The position numbers and the translations under genes are program-made. From the NCBI RefSeq assembly GCF_029203305.1, contig NC_089462.1, positions 434,001 to 498,000 of the forward strand: DNA of 64,000 bases, in the 5' to 3' direction. Source of the stretch: Yamadazyma tenuis (Eukaryota; Ascomycota; Pichiomycetes; Serinales; Debaryomycetaceae). Under the pieces are notes generated by a model. The model saw only the letters and a list, made by a program, of their open reading frames with translations. It was not told the origin of the DNA and did not search any database. This document shows positions 1-9,019 of this stretch, in pieces. The first letter of the stretch is position 1. Each line of letters begins with the position of its first letter.

Positions 1-880
1 CCAACAACACGTCGGATTCCAACTCTTCCTTTTCACCAGACTTGACGTTTTCAACCTCAATCTTCACCACATCTCCTTCTCTGACACCTTTGGTGACCTT
101 TGTTCCCAACTTAAACTTGAGACCTTGCTTGGCCAACAACTTCTGGGTCTGTTTGGCCACCTCGTCGTCCATACCAGCACCAATGGCGTTTTGAAATTCG
201 ATGATGGTGACTTCGGCACCTAATCTCGACCATACAGAGGCCATTTCTAAACCAATGATACCTCCACCAATGATGGACAATCTGTTGGGGACCTCCAGCA
301 ATTCCAAGATCCCGGTCGACGACACGATTCTCTCTTCATCGATCTCGATTCCAGGGAATGGAGTGACCTCGGAACCTGTGGCAACAATGATGTTTTTGGC
401 TTCGACCGAGTAATCTTCAGCTCCGTCGAGGGGTTTGACATTGATATTGTGCTCATCAATAAAAGATCCAGCACCTTTCAAGTAGTCGATTTTGTTCTTT
501 TTAAGTAACATTTCCACTCCACTGGTTAAACCAGTAACAGCTTTTTGTTTGGCTTTTTGTAAGTTTTCCACGTTGACCTTTACGTCTCCAGCAATGTCGA
601 TACCTCTGCTCTTGGCCTCGTGTTGGATTTGGTGGTACAAGTGCGAGTTGTTCAACAAGGCCTTGGAAGGAATACATCCGACATTAAGACAAGTACCTCC
701 CAACGAACCTCTTTTCTCGATACAAGCGGTATTGAATCCTAATTGGGCAGCCTTAATGGCCGCCACGTACCCACCGGGACCGCCACCAATGACAACGACG
801 TCGTAGCTTTTGGATGAGGCGAACCGAATGAACTGGCCCAAATTGAATTGTCTAGACAGTTTGATGTTTGATCTTAACAT
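1..880 (-). CDS. LPD1: Dihydrolipoamide dehydrogenase, mitochondrial (partial, C-terminus beyond window)
   Basis: This is the E3 flavoprotein of pyruvate and 2-oxoglutarate dehydrogenase and the glycine cleavage system; it reoxidises dihydrolipoamide with NAD+ in the mitochondrial matrix. Reading leftwards from the ATG at 880, the frame stays open for 293 codons to the window edge. It begins with a basic, Ser-rich presequence. The FAD-binding GGGPGG follows near residue 32, then [13 protein letters not shown], which carries the redox-active disulfide, and a second dinucleotide motif, IGGGIIGLE. These match the family in order. The C-terminal part of the NAD domain and the dimerisation domain lie outside the window. 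The start is the first ATG and directly precedes the targeting peptide. Identification is very secure. Confidence 0.97.
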   Translation of the reverse strand, partial: MLRSNIKLSRQFNLGQFIRFASSKSYDVVVIGGGPGGYVAAIKAAQLGFNTACIEKRGSLGGTCLNVGCIPSKALLNNSHLYHQIQHEAKSRGIDIAGDVKVNVENLQKAKQKAVTGLTSGVEMLLKKNKIDYLKGAGSFIDEHNINVKPLDGAEDYSVEAKNIIVATGSEVTPFPGIEIDEERIVSSTGILELLEVPNRLSIIGGGIIGLEMASVWSRLGAEVTIIEFQNAIGAGMDDEVAKQTQKLLAKQGLKFKLGTKVTKGVREGDVVKIEVENVKSGEKEELESDVLL

Positions 881-3256
881 TGTTTCTAAATTGATGACAA
901 GGATTACTTGAGTGAAGATTTTATATCAAAAAATGGTTGGTAATTGTCCGAAGAACGCGAGGCCGGGGCACGACCGGCCGGGGCAATCACGGACGATAGT
1001 TGAGGATCCGAGTGGGTGTATGGGTCAAAACTCCCCGGGCGGTCACGAGTGGACGGTGAGGGAGTGATGAGCTAAAAACACCGGCTTGAGGTGTACAGGT
1101 ATATTTGGGAGGGGCAGTGAAGAGTGGATCGGGTGGTGTGTAGGAGAGTGATGCTTTGAAGACACTCCGGGAGTCGCGGGGATGTTGGTGCGGTGAGCGA
1201 CGGCGCCAAAGTTAGGGCGAGGGCGCGAACTCTGGCACCAGGAGGAAGCCAGCACCGCACCACCTCCGCCCCTTCATCCACCCTCGTCACGGTGACCTGG
1301 TGGTAACCTGGTGGTGGCCTGGTGGTGGCCTGGTGGTGGCCTGGTGGTGGTCGGGCGGTGAGTCATGGGAACATCGCCTACTCAATGATCGGACTGATCT
1401 CAAGTCAAAAACAGCCTCCACTCCCCCTTTTCAACAACACTACCACCACAAACCCGCATTTGTTCACCAGGATCAGACAATATTATGCCTTGATTCCGCA
1501 CCTGGCGATCATCTGCGTGGGTGCGGCTCAGGACTGTCTGCGAACCGTCCGCTAAACCGCCATCAAATCAGCTTTGAGTTGGAAGATGTTCTATTGCCGT
1601 ACAACAGACTAAATAAGGTTCGGCAAGCATTCCACATTGTTGACCATGGTGAATTATTACATGGATTTGATCACATGAAATTCCTTAACCGGTCAAATGA
1701 ATCTTTCATGTCAGGAACCAATGGTTCGAATAGATTAAATCACCTTCACAACCAAGCTAAAAAATATATCTGGTAGCCTTCGACTACACTTTTCACGAAC
1801 GATAGCCGACGCCAATACAATCCCGGTAGAGTTTTCCGTGCCTTTTGCCCCCTCTGCGGTATCAATGTCGCAATTCCAGGGTTGCACCATTTCCCAAAAT
1901 GGAATAATTCTTTACCGGTGAATCTACTTCCCCTATGCTATTTGACACGGATACGGTGGTCCACACCTCTGTAAACAAGATATCAACGCGGCTTTGAGAT
2001 TGGTCTGGGTGTATGCAATGGCCCACAGCAACTTGCTGTCCGCCTCTGGACATTATACAAGTCTGATGTTCTTATGGAAGTGTTTTATCGTGTTTTATAT
2101 GGGCGATGTTTGAAGCCACCCCAGGAGGCCAAGAGATATTTTTTTCGGATTGGCAAAAAGGTAAGAGACGGCAAGAACATTTTAGGCTTTTGAGTAGCAG
2201 TAACTATTGTGGACATGACTGGTATGGCCATAAAAAGGTGGATTGAGCCACAAATGAGATTTTACTAACAGTTTCGGATCTTATACATAGCTTCTATTGT
2301 TGTAGTATTTGGGGTTTGCTTATTAATGTGGGGGGGTTGAGTAGCGTCGAGTTCTGGACTTCGGTACTACCCGATAAGCGACACTATGGTTAGAACCCCT
2401 CATACTCTAAATAGTTGTTTCTGGTGCTCAATCTGCGGGAAAACCTAATTCAAGGAATACTTGAAATAGGACTACCTATTGGTATATGCGAGTTACTCCT
2501 TTTCGTATCTTTATGAAAGTACCCTTTTTGATTGTCACTTCAAGTGCTAGATGATCCTACTCTATGCATTTACCTACCGTCCACCCCTGCCTCCTACAGC
2601 GGGCCTGTCGCTTGCGCCGATCTGATCCACCAAATCTACTAAAGTCCTGAACCTGAAAATGCGACATCCAATTTAGACAGGTTCTGCATGAATATCAATC
2701 CATACACAAAATCCCGATCCCATTAAAAAACCAAACACCCTTGATATTAGGCCTACAGTCGACCTAAAACATCCCCAGTCCTAAGTAGAATAATAAAATA
2801 ACCGACTCGGGCACTAAAAAAATGTAAGTTTCAACTGCACAAGTGTAATTGGGTTTTGTGTCTAAAAATATCCAAGGTTTGCACTAGACTCCTTTTAATG
2901 GGCTTATTACGACATACCATGGTAATACTCTTCGTATGAATTCTAGAAAGCCCTCCTGTTTGATGTTCAACAAATAAGCATCTTCCTGCCCATTTCTTGA
3001 AATGGACACCTAAGCAAAACCTTTGAAAATCAAAAACAAAAAAATCCCTCCATAAAAACTCTTCGTTTACCATAAAGGTGAAAATTTGAAAATTGTTTGG
3101 AACCTCTGCACTACTGCATTTTTTTATTAACAATAGAGCGGGTTGTGGTGTAACCCCGTATAATTAATTCCTTGCTGTTTACAAAATCGTCAGGGTGGAA
3201 AATTCCTTTCATATATCCCCAATTCTTGTCACATATTCCTCTCATCTGATATCCTC
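881..3256. other. 2.4 kb region without a recognisable gene
   Basis: This interval separates the divergently transcribed LPD1 and the 222-aa gene, so it must hold both promoters, but it is far longer than other gaps here. Its left third (about 950-1280) is visibly GC-rich and includes a direct repeat of GGCCGGGGCA at 961-970 and 976-985. The rest is AT-richer. Open frames of 60-160 codons exist on both strands (for example 1300-1776 + and 1862-2053 -), but none resembles a family I know and several begin with non-ATG codons. A decayed gene is possible but cannot be shown. No tRNA, LTR or transposon ends were seen. Confidence 0.6.
1296..1350 (+). repeat. Minisatellite, five copies of an 11-bp G-rich unit
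   Basis: Five head-to-tail copies of CCTGGTGGTGG start at 1296, 1307, 1318, 1329 and 1340; the first copy ends in TAA instead of TGG. The closely spaced GG runs on the + strand could allow a two-tetrad G-quadruplex (inference). The array lies in the long LPD1 upstream region. Confidence 0.9.
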
Positions 3257-3925
3257 ATGAACATTCACTTGGCTGATTCGTTGGAAGAGTTCGATATTAG
3301 CTATATCGAATCCTACAATCAATGCGTTCTGTCGGTTTATTCTGACGACGCCGACGCCTTAAGAAGCAGATCCAATTCCATCTCCTCTAAAACTTCCCAA
3401 TTAACCTTACTGTCACCGTTGATGAACAACCCCGATGACTACTCCACTGCCAAATCAGACGCCAAAATCCTGATTTTCTCCGACCGAAAATTGAAGTTGA
3501 CGTCCAAGGACGTCCAGGACTCTGAACGTACCTATAACGTCAAAGATTTTAAACGACCGCCATTGAAGCCCCTGGCCACCTTGGACCTGATCCCATGTAA
3601 GAAGACTTTGAGGCGAAATATGGGAAACCCTTTTTATCGGCCTCCACCTCCTATTCGAGCCAATTCCACAGGATTTCCTCCCTTGGTGAATGGCAGCCCC
3701 GTGAAGAAACGGAAGCTTTCAATTGACCGGTCAATGTCGTCGTTCGAGCTGTTGCTCTCATTGGCGGAGCGACAGCGTATTGACTCAGAGAATGAGGCCG
3801 ACCACGATGACCATCTTCACCACCATCTTCACCACCACCTGGCAGGCCACTCGTGCCACGATCTCCACGACACCGATGTCCTGAGCTCCAGCTCGGCTGA
3901 CGGCAGCACTCTGCCACTTTCATGA
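3257..3925 (+). CDS. Uncharacterised 222-aa protein with basic NLS-like stretch and His-rich tail
   Basis: I do not recognise this protein. It begins at a clear ATG. It is Ser-rich in the first third, with repeated S/T-x-S clusters around residues 37-50. A basic KKTLRR segment lies near 115-120 and a proline run at 129-132. SPVKKRKLS at 147-155 looks like a nuclear localisation signal followed by possible phosphosites. The tail from 183 to 204 contains a dense His/Asp run (HLHHHLHHHLAGHSCHDLHD) that could bind metal. No catalytic fold is visible. It may be a small regulatory nuclear protein limited to related yeasts (inference). The neighbouring sirtuin is convergent, with about 240 bp between the stop codons. 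Confidence 0.7.
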   Translation: MNIHLADSLEEFDISYIESYNQCVLSVYSDDADALRSRSNSISSKTSQLTLLSPLMNNPDDYSTAKSDAKILIFSDRKLKLTSKDVQDSERTYNVKDFKRPPLKPLATLDLIPCKKTLRRNMGNPFYRPPPPIRANSTGFPPLVNGSPVKKRKLSIDRSMSSFELLLSLAERQRIDSENEADHDDHLHHHLHHHLAGHSCHDLHDTDVLSSSSADGSTLPLS

Positions 3926-4162
3926 CCCCCACGACTTGACATCTATAGACCCTGTATTTTAATGGACACTGTATTTTACCTCATTGTAATCTACCTAGAG
4001 ACAGAAATAGTAGTATATATATTGTGTCGACGACGGCTGGTGGTGCAGATAACTACTCGTCACCGGCCATTATCATCGTCGTAGACGGTGAACGGGTTTA
4101 TTTCCTGTCATTCTGTTTTCGAACAGTACGGCCATTTTGTGCTAACGGCATTTTTTAGGGGT

Positions 4163-5086
4163 TCACGGACACACTTGGCTTATCAACGGATCCAACGCCT
4201 GTGGCAACGTTTCAGCAGCATCTCCTCGAAACCCCCATACACCTTCTTGCTGTCCATCCACCACCGAATCCTCAATATCTGTATTAAAGATAGCCACCTT
4301 CCCACCCTTATACCGCACTCTGTCCACGTACCCGTTGGCCGGATACACGGTGCCACTGGTGCCGACCACCAACATCAAGTCAATAGGTCCTTGTTCAATA
4401 AACCCATCGATGCGGTTCAAGAGCTGGAGTGATAGACTCTCTCCAAACCACACCACCCCTGGCCGGAGCAAGTCACCACAGGCGGGGCACCGTGGGAGCT
4501 CGCTGTCGTCGAGCTGCTTCACTGGCGTGAATTCGGGCGACACGCTGGCCCCGTCCGTGTCTTCATCTCCATGCATCAGCCGCTTGCGACCACTACGATC
4601 AAATTCTTCCTCTGTTCCCCCCAACGCCGGCGTCAACGGGTCGACAAAGTTGTCGTGGTCTACGTAGTTACAACCGAAGCTGGTGCACCGTAGATCGAAT
4701 AACAGTCCGTGGATTTCGTGGAGTTTATGTCGTGGGGTTCCTGCTCGTATCAGAAGCCCATCGACGTTCTGAGTGATTGTAACAAACTCCACCGAAGGAA
4801 CCTGCGAGAGCCGTGCTAACGCCAAGTGACCGGAATTGGGATGGGCTTTGAGGGCCGCGTGCCGTCGGTACAGGTAGAATTGCCATACCAACCCAGGATC
4901 AATGTAAAACGCATCTGGGGTTGCAAGATCAATCATGTTGAAATTCTTCCATAGACCTTGCGAACCTCGAAACGTCGGAAGTCCCAGAGAAGCCGATAGT
5001 CCGGCTCCCACAAGCGCCACTATACGCTTGCTGTGCCGCAAATGGTCCTGAAACTCCATCATCAGCTTGTTTAACCTGGTACTCAT
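4163..5086 (-). CDS. Class III (SIRT5-like) NAD-dependent protein deacylase
   Basis: This sirtuin-fold enzyme removes acyl groups from lysine using NAD+. Seen in the 307-residue protein: the Rossmann motif GAGLSASLGLPTFR (27-40), TQNVDGL (105-111), the catalytic His in HEIHG (H126), and four zinc-ligand cysteines at C134, C139, C200 and C203. The stretch FYLYRR places Tyr71 and Arg74 at the Y-x-x-R pair that, in SIRT5, recognises the carboxylate of succinyl- or malonyl-lysine, so desuccinylase-type specificity is likely (family knowledge). About 60 residues rich in acidic and polar residues are inserted between the zinc cysteine pairs. No strong mitochondrial presequence is seen. Class assignment is secure; substrates are unknown. 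Confidence 0.93.
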   Translation of the reverse strand: MSTRLNKLMMEFQDHLRHSKRIVALVGAGLSASLGLPTFRGSQGLWKNFNMIDLATPDAFYIDPGLVWQFYLYRRHAALKAHPNSGHLALARLSQVPSVEFVTITQNVDGLLIRAGTPRHKLHEIHGLLFDLRCTSFGCNYVDHDNFVDPLTPALGGTEEEFDRSGRKRLMHGDEDTDGASVSPEFTPVKQLDDSELPRCPACGDLLRPGVVWFGESLSLQLLNRIDGFIEQGPIDLMLVVGTSGTVYPANGYVDRVRYKGGKVAIFNTDIEDSVVDGQQEGVWGFRGDAAETLPQALDPLISQVCP

Positions 5087-5214
5087 TGTCTGTAAATATT
5101 ACGAGGTTCGCGACTACTCTACAAAATGCTTTGTCTTGTCTGACTTCTATATGTATTCCTTGAATGCCAGTATATCGTACACAAACTAATCGTCCAACTG
5201 GTTTTATTTGATGT

Positions 5215-7578
5215 TTATACTTGTGATGCCTTCCAGTTCAAATATCGGGCAGAATGGCCCACCACAGACGCATCTTGTGATACAAGCCGTTGCGCCAAAA
5301 GCACCGGTGGGGAACGATACCAAACGATTTCAGTCACACCCGAACCATCTGTTCTCCGTCTCTTGGTGATGCCATCACTAACTGCCGCAAGGCTTTCGGT
5401 ATCTTCTATCAAGTACGACACCGTGCCTCCTGGGAGCACCTTAGAATGACTCGACGTAGAGGCATGAAAGTTATTAGCTTGTCCCGAGCCACTTGGGGTG
5501 GTTTGACGACGGGTTGGAGCTTCGAACCGGAGCCTTTGAGGACCTGCAATGTATGGTTTGGGGGCAGGAGGCGTTGGTTTATACCGATTCATGTCATAAA
5601 ATTCTTGGGGAGGTGATTGAGCCAATCCACTAGCCACAGGTGGAGCGAGCACCGCCGATGTGACGGACGGGGCCCCGGCAGCTGCGTAATAGCTTGATAC
5701 TCCTCCGGTGAGCATGGGATTGGAAGACAGAGGGGTATAAGCACTTCCATAACCAGGTACATTGGATCCATAGCCAGCATTGGAGCTTGTGGCAGGATAC
5801 CCTACCGACTTTGACTGGGAAATAGGCGTGAAGAGGTACGCCTTTCTGTTGTTGACCACATCATCATTTTCTGGACTAGCAGTCACGTTAGGACTGGTGT
5901 AATATTGTCCCAAGTCATCGTCTCTATCAGGTTCCCGCAAGTATACTGATCCTACAAGTGGAGGAGCATTTGGATGGGCTCCCTCCGTCACATTGGGGAT
6001 AGACATATTAGTGTCCACCCCACTAGGAAGTAATGCCCTAATTGGGGACTCGTATTTGATTAATTTTCGGGGTTCCCGTAATGGAATCACTGGTGGTTCA
6101 GGATGGTCTCTTATTTCATCTGGTAAACAAGCTCTCCAGGTTCTGATTCTATTGAACACATGGTTAGACTCGTTATAACGGAATTCGCAAATGAACCAAG
6201 GAGAACCTTCTGGAATGACTCCTTTTTCGAGATCTCCCTTCTGGTATCTGGTCAAAAACACCACATAACATGGCCCTATAATTTCAGAAGCTATATGGTC
6301 TCTGTATTGTCCAGTTTTGCACACTTCATTCAGGTAAAACAACCGGTCATACCTATGACAAGTTTGTTCAGCACGGTAATACCAGCATGCATTGAAATAC
6401 TTGGTGCCATCTTTCAAAGACCAGAGACGGAAAATTTGTCCCACTGTAGGCTTATCGGGTTCATTAGGGTTGTTAATAAGCACCCAATCTCCAACCCGGT
6501 AGATGTATCCATTGACTTCAAGCGAATCAAGAGGGAACCTCACAATCCCATCACCCCCAGGGGCAGCAAACGCCATCAACTCTTGTTCCAGCCGTTGTAA
6601 TTCCTGAGCAATCATATTTGTGGCTTCTTGTTCAAGCATGTTAAGATCTTGGAATATCTGGGCAGAGTGGGTACCATAAAACAATTTATTGTTGTAGAAT
6701 ACCAAGTTCAAATCCGCCAAAAACTCATCGACGTTGTTATACTTACGAGTTCTCAACTTACCCTTAATCTCGAAGAGGGAAACAGGTTCTGATACCACCT
6801 TATAGTACTCAGGATACGAGTTACGATCTGGTAACCGGTCAAAGAAGGGGATGTTAAGAGGTACTTCGGGTCCATTCTTAAGTTTCTTCAAGTTCTTCAA
6901 GATTAACTTGATGCGGGTTTCGTATGGTTTATCGACAGTTGGAGGTCTACCACGACGAATCCCAGTTTCAAGGCCAGTGATGTGTTTGGAAGATTGGGCA
7001 TATGGAGAACTGTATTGAGGGCGCATACCTTGGTATATATCACGACGAGGTTGGGGTGTCATAGACTGATACTCATCATAGTCATCATCGTCTCCTTGGT
7101 TGTCACCGTAATCTTCATCCTTAACGTCAGGGGTGGCACTTTCCAACGGAACCAAGGGCTCATCATCCGCTGGAAGTGGACCCAAGTCGGGATAATGTAA
7201 CAGCTCATGATCAATAACTGATTTATCTTGAGCTAACCTGGGAATAATCCTGTCTTTCAAATAGTTATCCAAAATCACAGCATGAGTATACACCCGAGAT
7301 TGACGCTGGTTGTACAAACGGGCGTTCCAAGTGATTTGGGTAAGATCCTGGATGAACTCCTGGCCAGACGTATAGCCGAATTTCTTAACTTTTTGTCTCA
7401 CACTGTGAAGGGAGATTGGGTTCTTAATGTACTTGTAGTAGTCAGTGCCTGAACGCAAAGGAAGACGCTGAAAAGTTTCGAACACTGGGAACCCAGTGGA
7501 GTCTTGTAGTTCAAGAATCCCATCGATTGAATGATTCAACCGATTCCCGAGTTTCTTGCGTTCTCTTTCGATAGACAT
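5215..7578 (-). CDS. RSC1/RSC2-type chromatin remodelling subunit (two bromodomains plus BAH)
   Basis: This is a subunit of the RSC SWI/SNF-class remodeller, which slides and ejects nucleosomes. The order is bromodomain 1 (about residues 5-115, with NARLYNQ carrying the acetyl-lysine Asn), an acidic and Ser/Pro linker, bromodomain 2 (about 215-330), then a BAH domain (about 355-480, from VNGYIYRVGDWVLI). A long low-complexity Pro/Ser/Tyr-rich tail completes 787 residues. This architecture is specific to Rsc1/Rsc2; one gene before whole-genome duplication corresponds to both, so I give no symbol. In bromodomain 2 the usual pocket Asn appears to be Tyr301. I chose the ATG at 7578 because the frame upstream begins only with GTG and the bromodomain starts directly after it. 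Confidence 0.93.
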   Translation of the reverse strand: MSIERERKKLGNRLNHSIDGILELQDSTGFPVFETFQRLPLRSGTDYYKYIKNPISLHSVRQKVKKFGYTSGQEFIQDLTQITWNARLYNQRQSRVYTHAVILDNYLKDRIIPRLAQDKSVIDHELLHYPDLGPLPADDEPLVPLESATPDVKDEDYGDNQGDDDDYDEYQSMTPQPRRDIYQGMRPQYSSPYAQSSKHITGLETGIRRGRPPTVDKPYETRIKLILKNLKKLKNGPEVPLNIPFFDRLPDRNSYPEYYKVVSEPVSLFEIKGKLRTRKYNNVDEFLADLNLVFYNNKLFYGTHSAQIFQDLNMLEQEATNMIAQELQRLEQELMAFAAPGGDGIVRFPLDSLEVNGYIYRVGDWVLINNPNEPDKPTVGQIFRLWSLKDGTKYFNACWYYRAEQTCHRYDRLFYLNEVCKTGQYRDHIASEIIGPCYVVFLTRYQKGDLEKGVIPEGSPWFICEFRYNESNHVFNRIRTWRACLPDEIRDHPEPPVIPLREPRKLIKYESPIRALLPSGVDTNMSIPNVTEGAHPNAPPLVGSVYLREPDRDDDLGQYYTSPNVTASPENDDVVNNRKAYLFTPISQSKSVGYPATSSNAGYGSNVPGYGSAYTPLSSNPMLTGGVSSYYAAAGAPSVTSAVLAPPVASGLAQSPPQEFYDMNRYKPTPPAPKPYIAGPQRLRFEAPTRRQTTPSGSGQANNFHASTSSHSKVLPGGTVSYLIEDTESLAAVSDGITKRRRTDGSGVTEIVWYRSPPVLLAQRLVSQDASVVGHSARYLNWKASQV

Positions 7579-8203
7579 TTGAAGGTTGGTTTTAACTTGT
7601 GTAGTTTTTAATGTTTTGACGCGAAAGGTTTTCGGCGAGCACGGGTCGCGCACGATAGAATCACGTGATTAATATTCTCTCTTGTCGTGCCTGTGATCTT
7701 GCAACCCTAAGCAGCATCAGGAATCGGTAATTTGGGTTAATGACTAACCATTGTACCATATTGACTGTTCATGCACTTATTTTGTCTTGACAAATCCCCT
7801 GTTAATTACATCAACATTCCATCTTAAATTTGTCCAATTATCTTCTTCTCACATCTTTGTTGCTCTCCTTACAACTAACAATAATGATAAGAAATGTAAA
7901 AATCGCGGCAACGACAGAAGCCAGCCATTCTCATATATATATTATTGACTAGCACCAGAGATCACATGGTACCATAGAGCCAGTCGCATTGGACTCAGAA
8001 GGTCCAAATGAACTAGATAACCGTTTTCTCGGGCTCCAAGGCCCCAATAGCCGCCTCGTTTAGATTACTGCAAAATCTTGAAATATTAGCCTTTACGGTA
8101 TTACCCAGCCGCACTGCTGCTATTGTTTGAACACAACCGAAAATGAGATATTCTATAAGAAAACTTGAATCCGCCCTTTCTTGAGTCGACTCATCTCCTG
8201 ACG
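7579..8203. other. Divergent intergenic region between the RSC gene and the membrane protein
   Basis: This 625-bp spacer separates two outward-facing genes and should contain both promoters. Apart from the CACGTG palindrome near the RSC side and AT-rich stretches such as 7930-7945 (TATATATATT), nothing distinctive is visible. Short open frames on both strands look like chance. Confidence 0.6.
7659..7670. promoter_or_regulatory. E-box palindrome, probable Cbf1-type site
   Basis: AATCACGTGATT is a perfect 12-bp palindrome containing CACGTG with the flanking T/A favoured by Cbf1 (RTCACRTG). It sits about 80 bp upstream of the RSC gene start. A second TCACGTGATT occurs at 54574-54583, upstream of SPT10. 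Binding is inferred, not shown. Confidence 0.6.
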
Positions 8204-8908
8204 ATGAATACCTGGACAATAGTCTTGGCGGTGGAATTAATTGTGTTTGTGATTGCATTACTCGTTACGTTCTATGTCCTTTTTGCAACCTACCAGTACT
8301 TGAAAGAGAACGACCTTTTCTACCTCCATGTCTTGTTTCTATATCCCAGCTTTTGGCAAGCATTATCAGCAACCTTGGGATTGGTGTACATTACCCAGGC
8401 TTGGCAAGATGTATGGTTTATTCTTAATAGTTTCTTTGAAATCCTTGGAACTGCCTTCACGCTTGTATACTTGAACCGTATTCTCAAGCTCTATTTCAGG
8501 AAAACCGGCACCTCATACTCATTGTTCAATTATCCAGTTCTATTCTTTGATCTAGCAGCCGTCATTTTGTGTCTAGTGGGTCTCATACAACTCACATCCA
8601 CCTTTGTGTACTATAAAGCTGGAGTTGTGGTGTTGACATCATGTTTCGTTATACTCGAGATCGTGACGATAGTGAATCTTCTCAGTTCTCCCCACAAAAA
8701 GTTCTTTGGATTAATTACAGTTGCAAATACCCTTATGGTAGCCAATGGGGCCTACTATATTTATATTGCGTTCAACGAAATCATGCTTTTTCAATGGGCC
8801 AACTACATTCTTTTCGTGGTGCTTGTGTTTGTAACCAAGTTCGTATGCCTTGCCATGGCCCCTTTTATGGTCAGCAGCTTAACTTCCATCGGAGGCAAAG
8901 AGGAATAG
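8204..8908 (+). CDS. Uncharacterised polytopic (about seven-TM) membrane protein
   Basis: The 234-residue protein is strongly hydrophobic throughout, with about seven predicted membrane segments (roughly residues 5-27, 42-60, 64-84, 92-110, 122-144, 150-168 and 180-220) and only short polar loops. I do not recognise the family. Weak resemblance to lipid-translocating or receptor-like seven-helix proteins cannot be judged by eye. The ATG at 8204 was chosen because the longer open frame begins at TTG (8165) and its extra 13 residues are polar. It converges with MP65; the stops are about 110 bp apart. Expression from the shared 625-bp spacer is plausible. Confidence 0.75.
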   Translation: MNTWTIVLAVELIVFVIALLVTFYVLFATYQYLKENDLFYLHVLFLYPSFWQALSATLGLVYITQAWQDVWFILNSFFEILGTAFTLVYLNRILKLYFRKTGTSYSLFNYPVLFFDLAAVILCLVGLIQLTSTFVYYKAGVVVLTSCFVILEIVTIVNLLSSPHKKFFGLITVANTLMVANGAYYIYIAFNEIMLFQWANYILFVVLVFVTKFVCLAMAPFMVSSLTSIGGKEE

Positions 8909-9019
8909 TACATTCATTAGACTATACACATCATAGGTACTTACATTACATAGGTTTAATGGTTAACAAAAGGTTATAAGACATGATTTTATTAGATCTA
9001 GTGGTCTAGATATAGTAAT

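Noticed and set aside
1300..2053. Open frames of 63-158 codons on both strands near LPD1
   Set aside because: One begins inside the 11-bp repeat, others at non-ATG codons; no family resemblance. Possible pseudogene, but not supportable by eye.
2222..2288. GTATGG ... TACTAACAG intron-like pattern
   Set aside because: Joining the flanks gives only a 42-codon frame with no similarity; TACTAAC is expected several times by chance in 64 kb.
2831..3133. 100-codon minus-strand frame upstream of the His-rich gene
   Set aside because: It starts at a non-ATG codon, has no recognisable domain, and lies where the promoter of the next gene should be.
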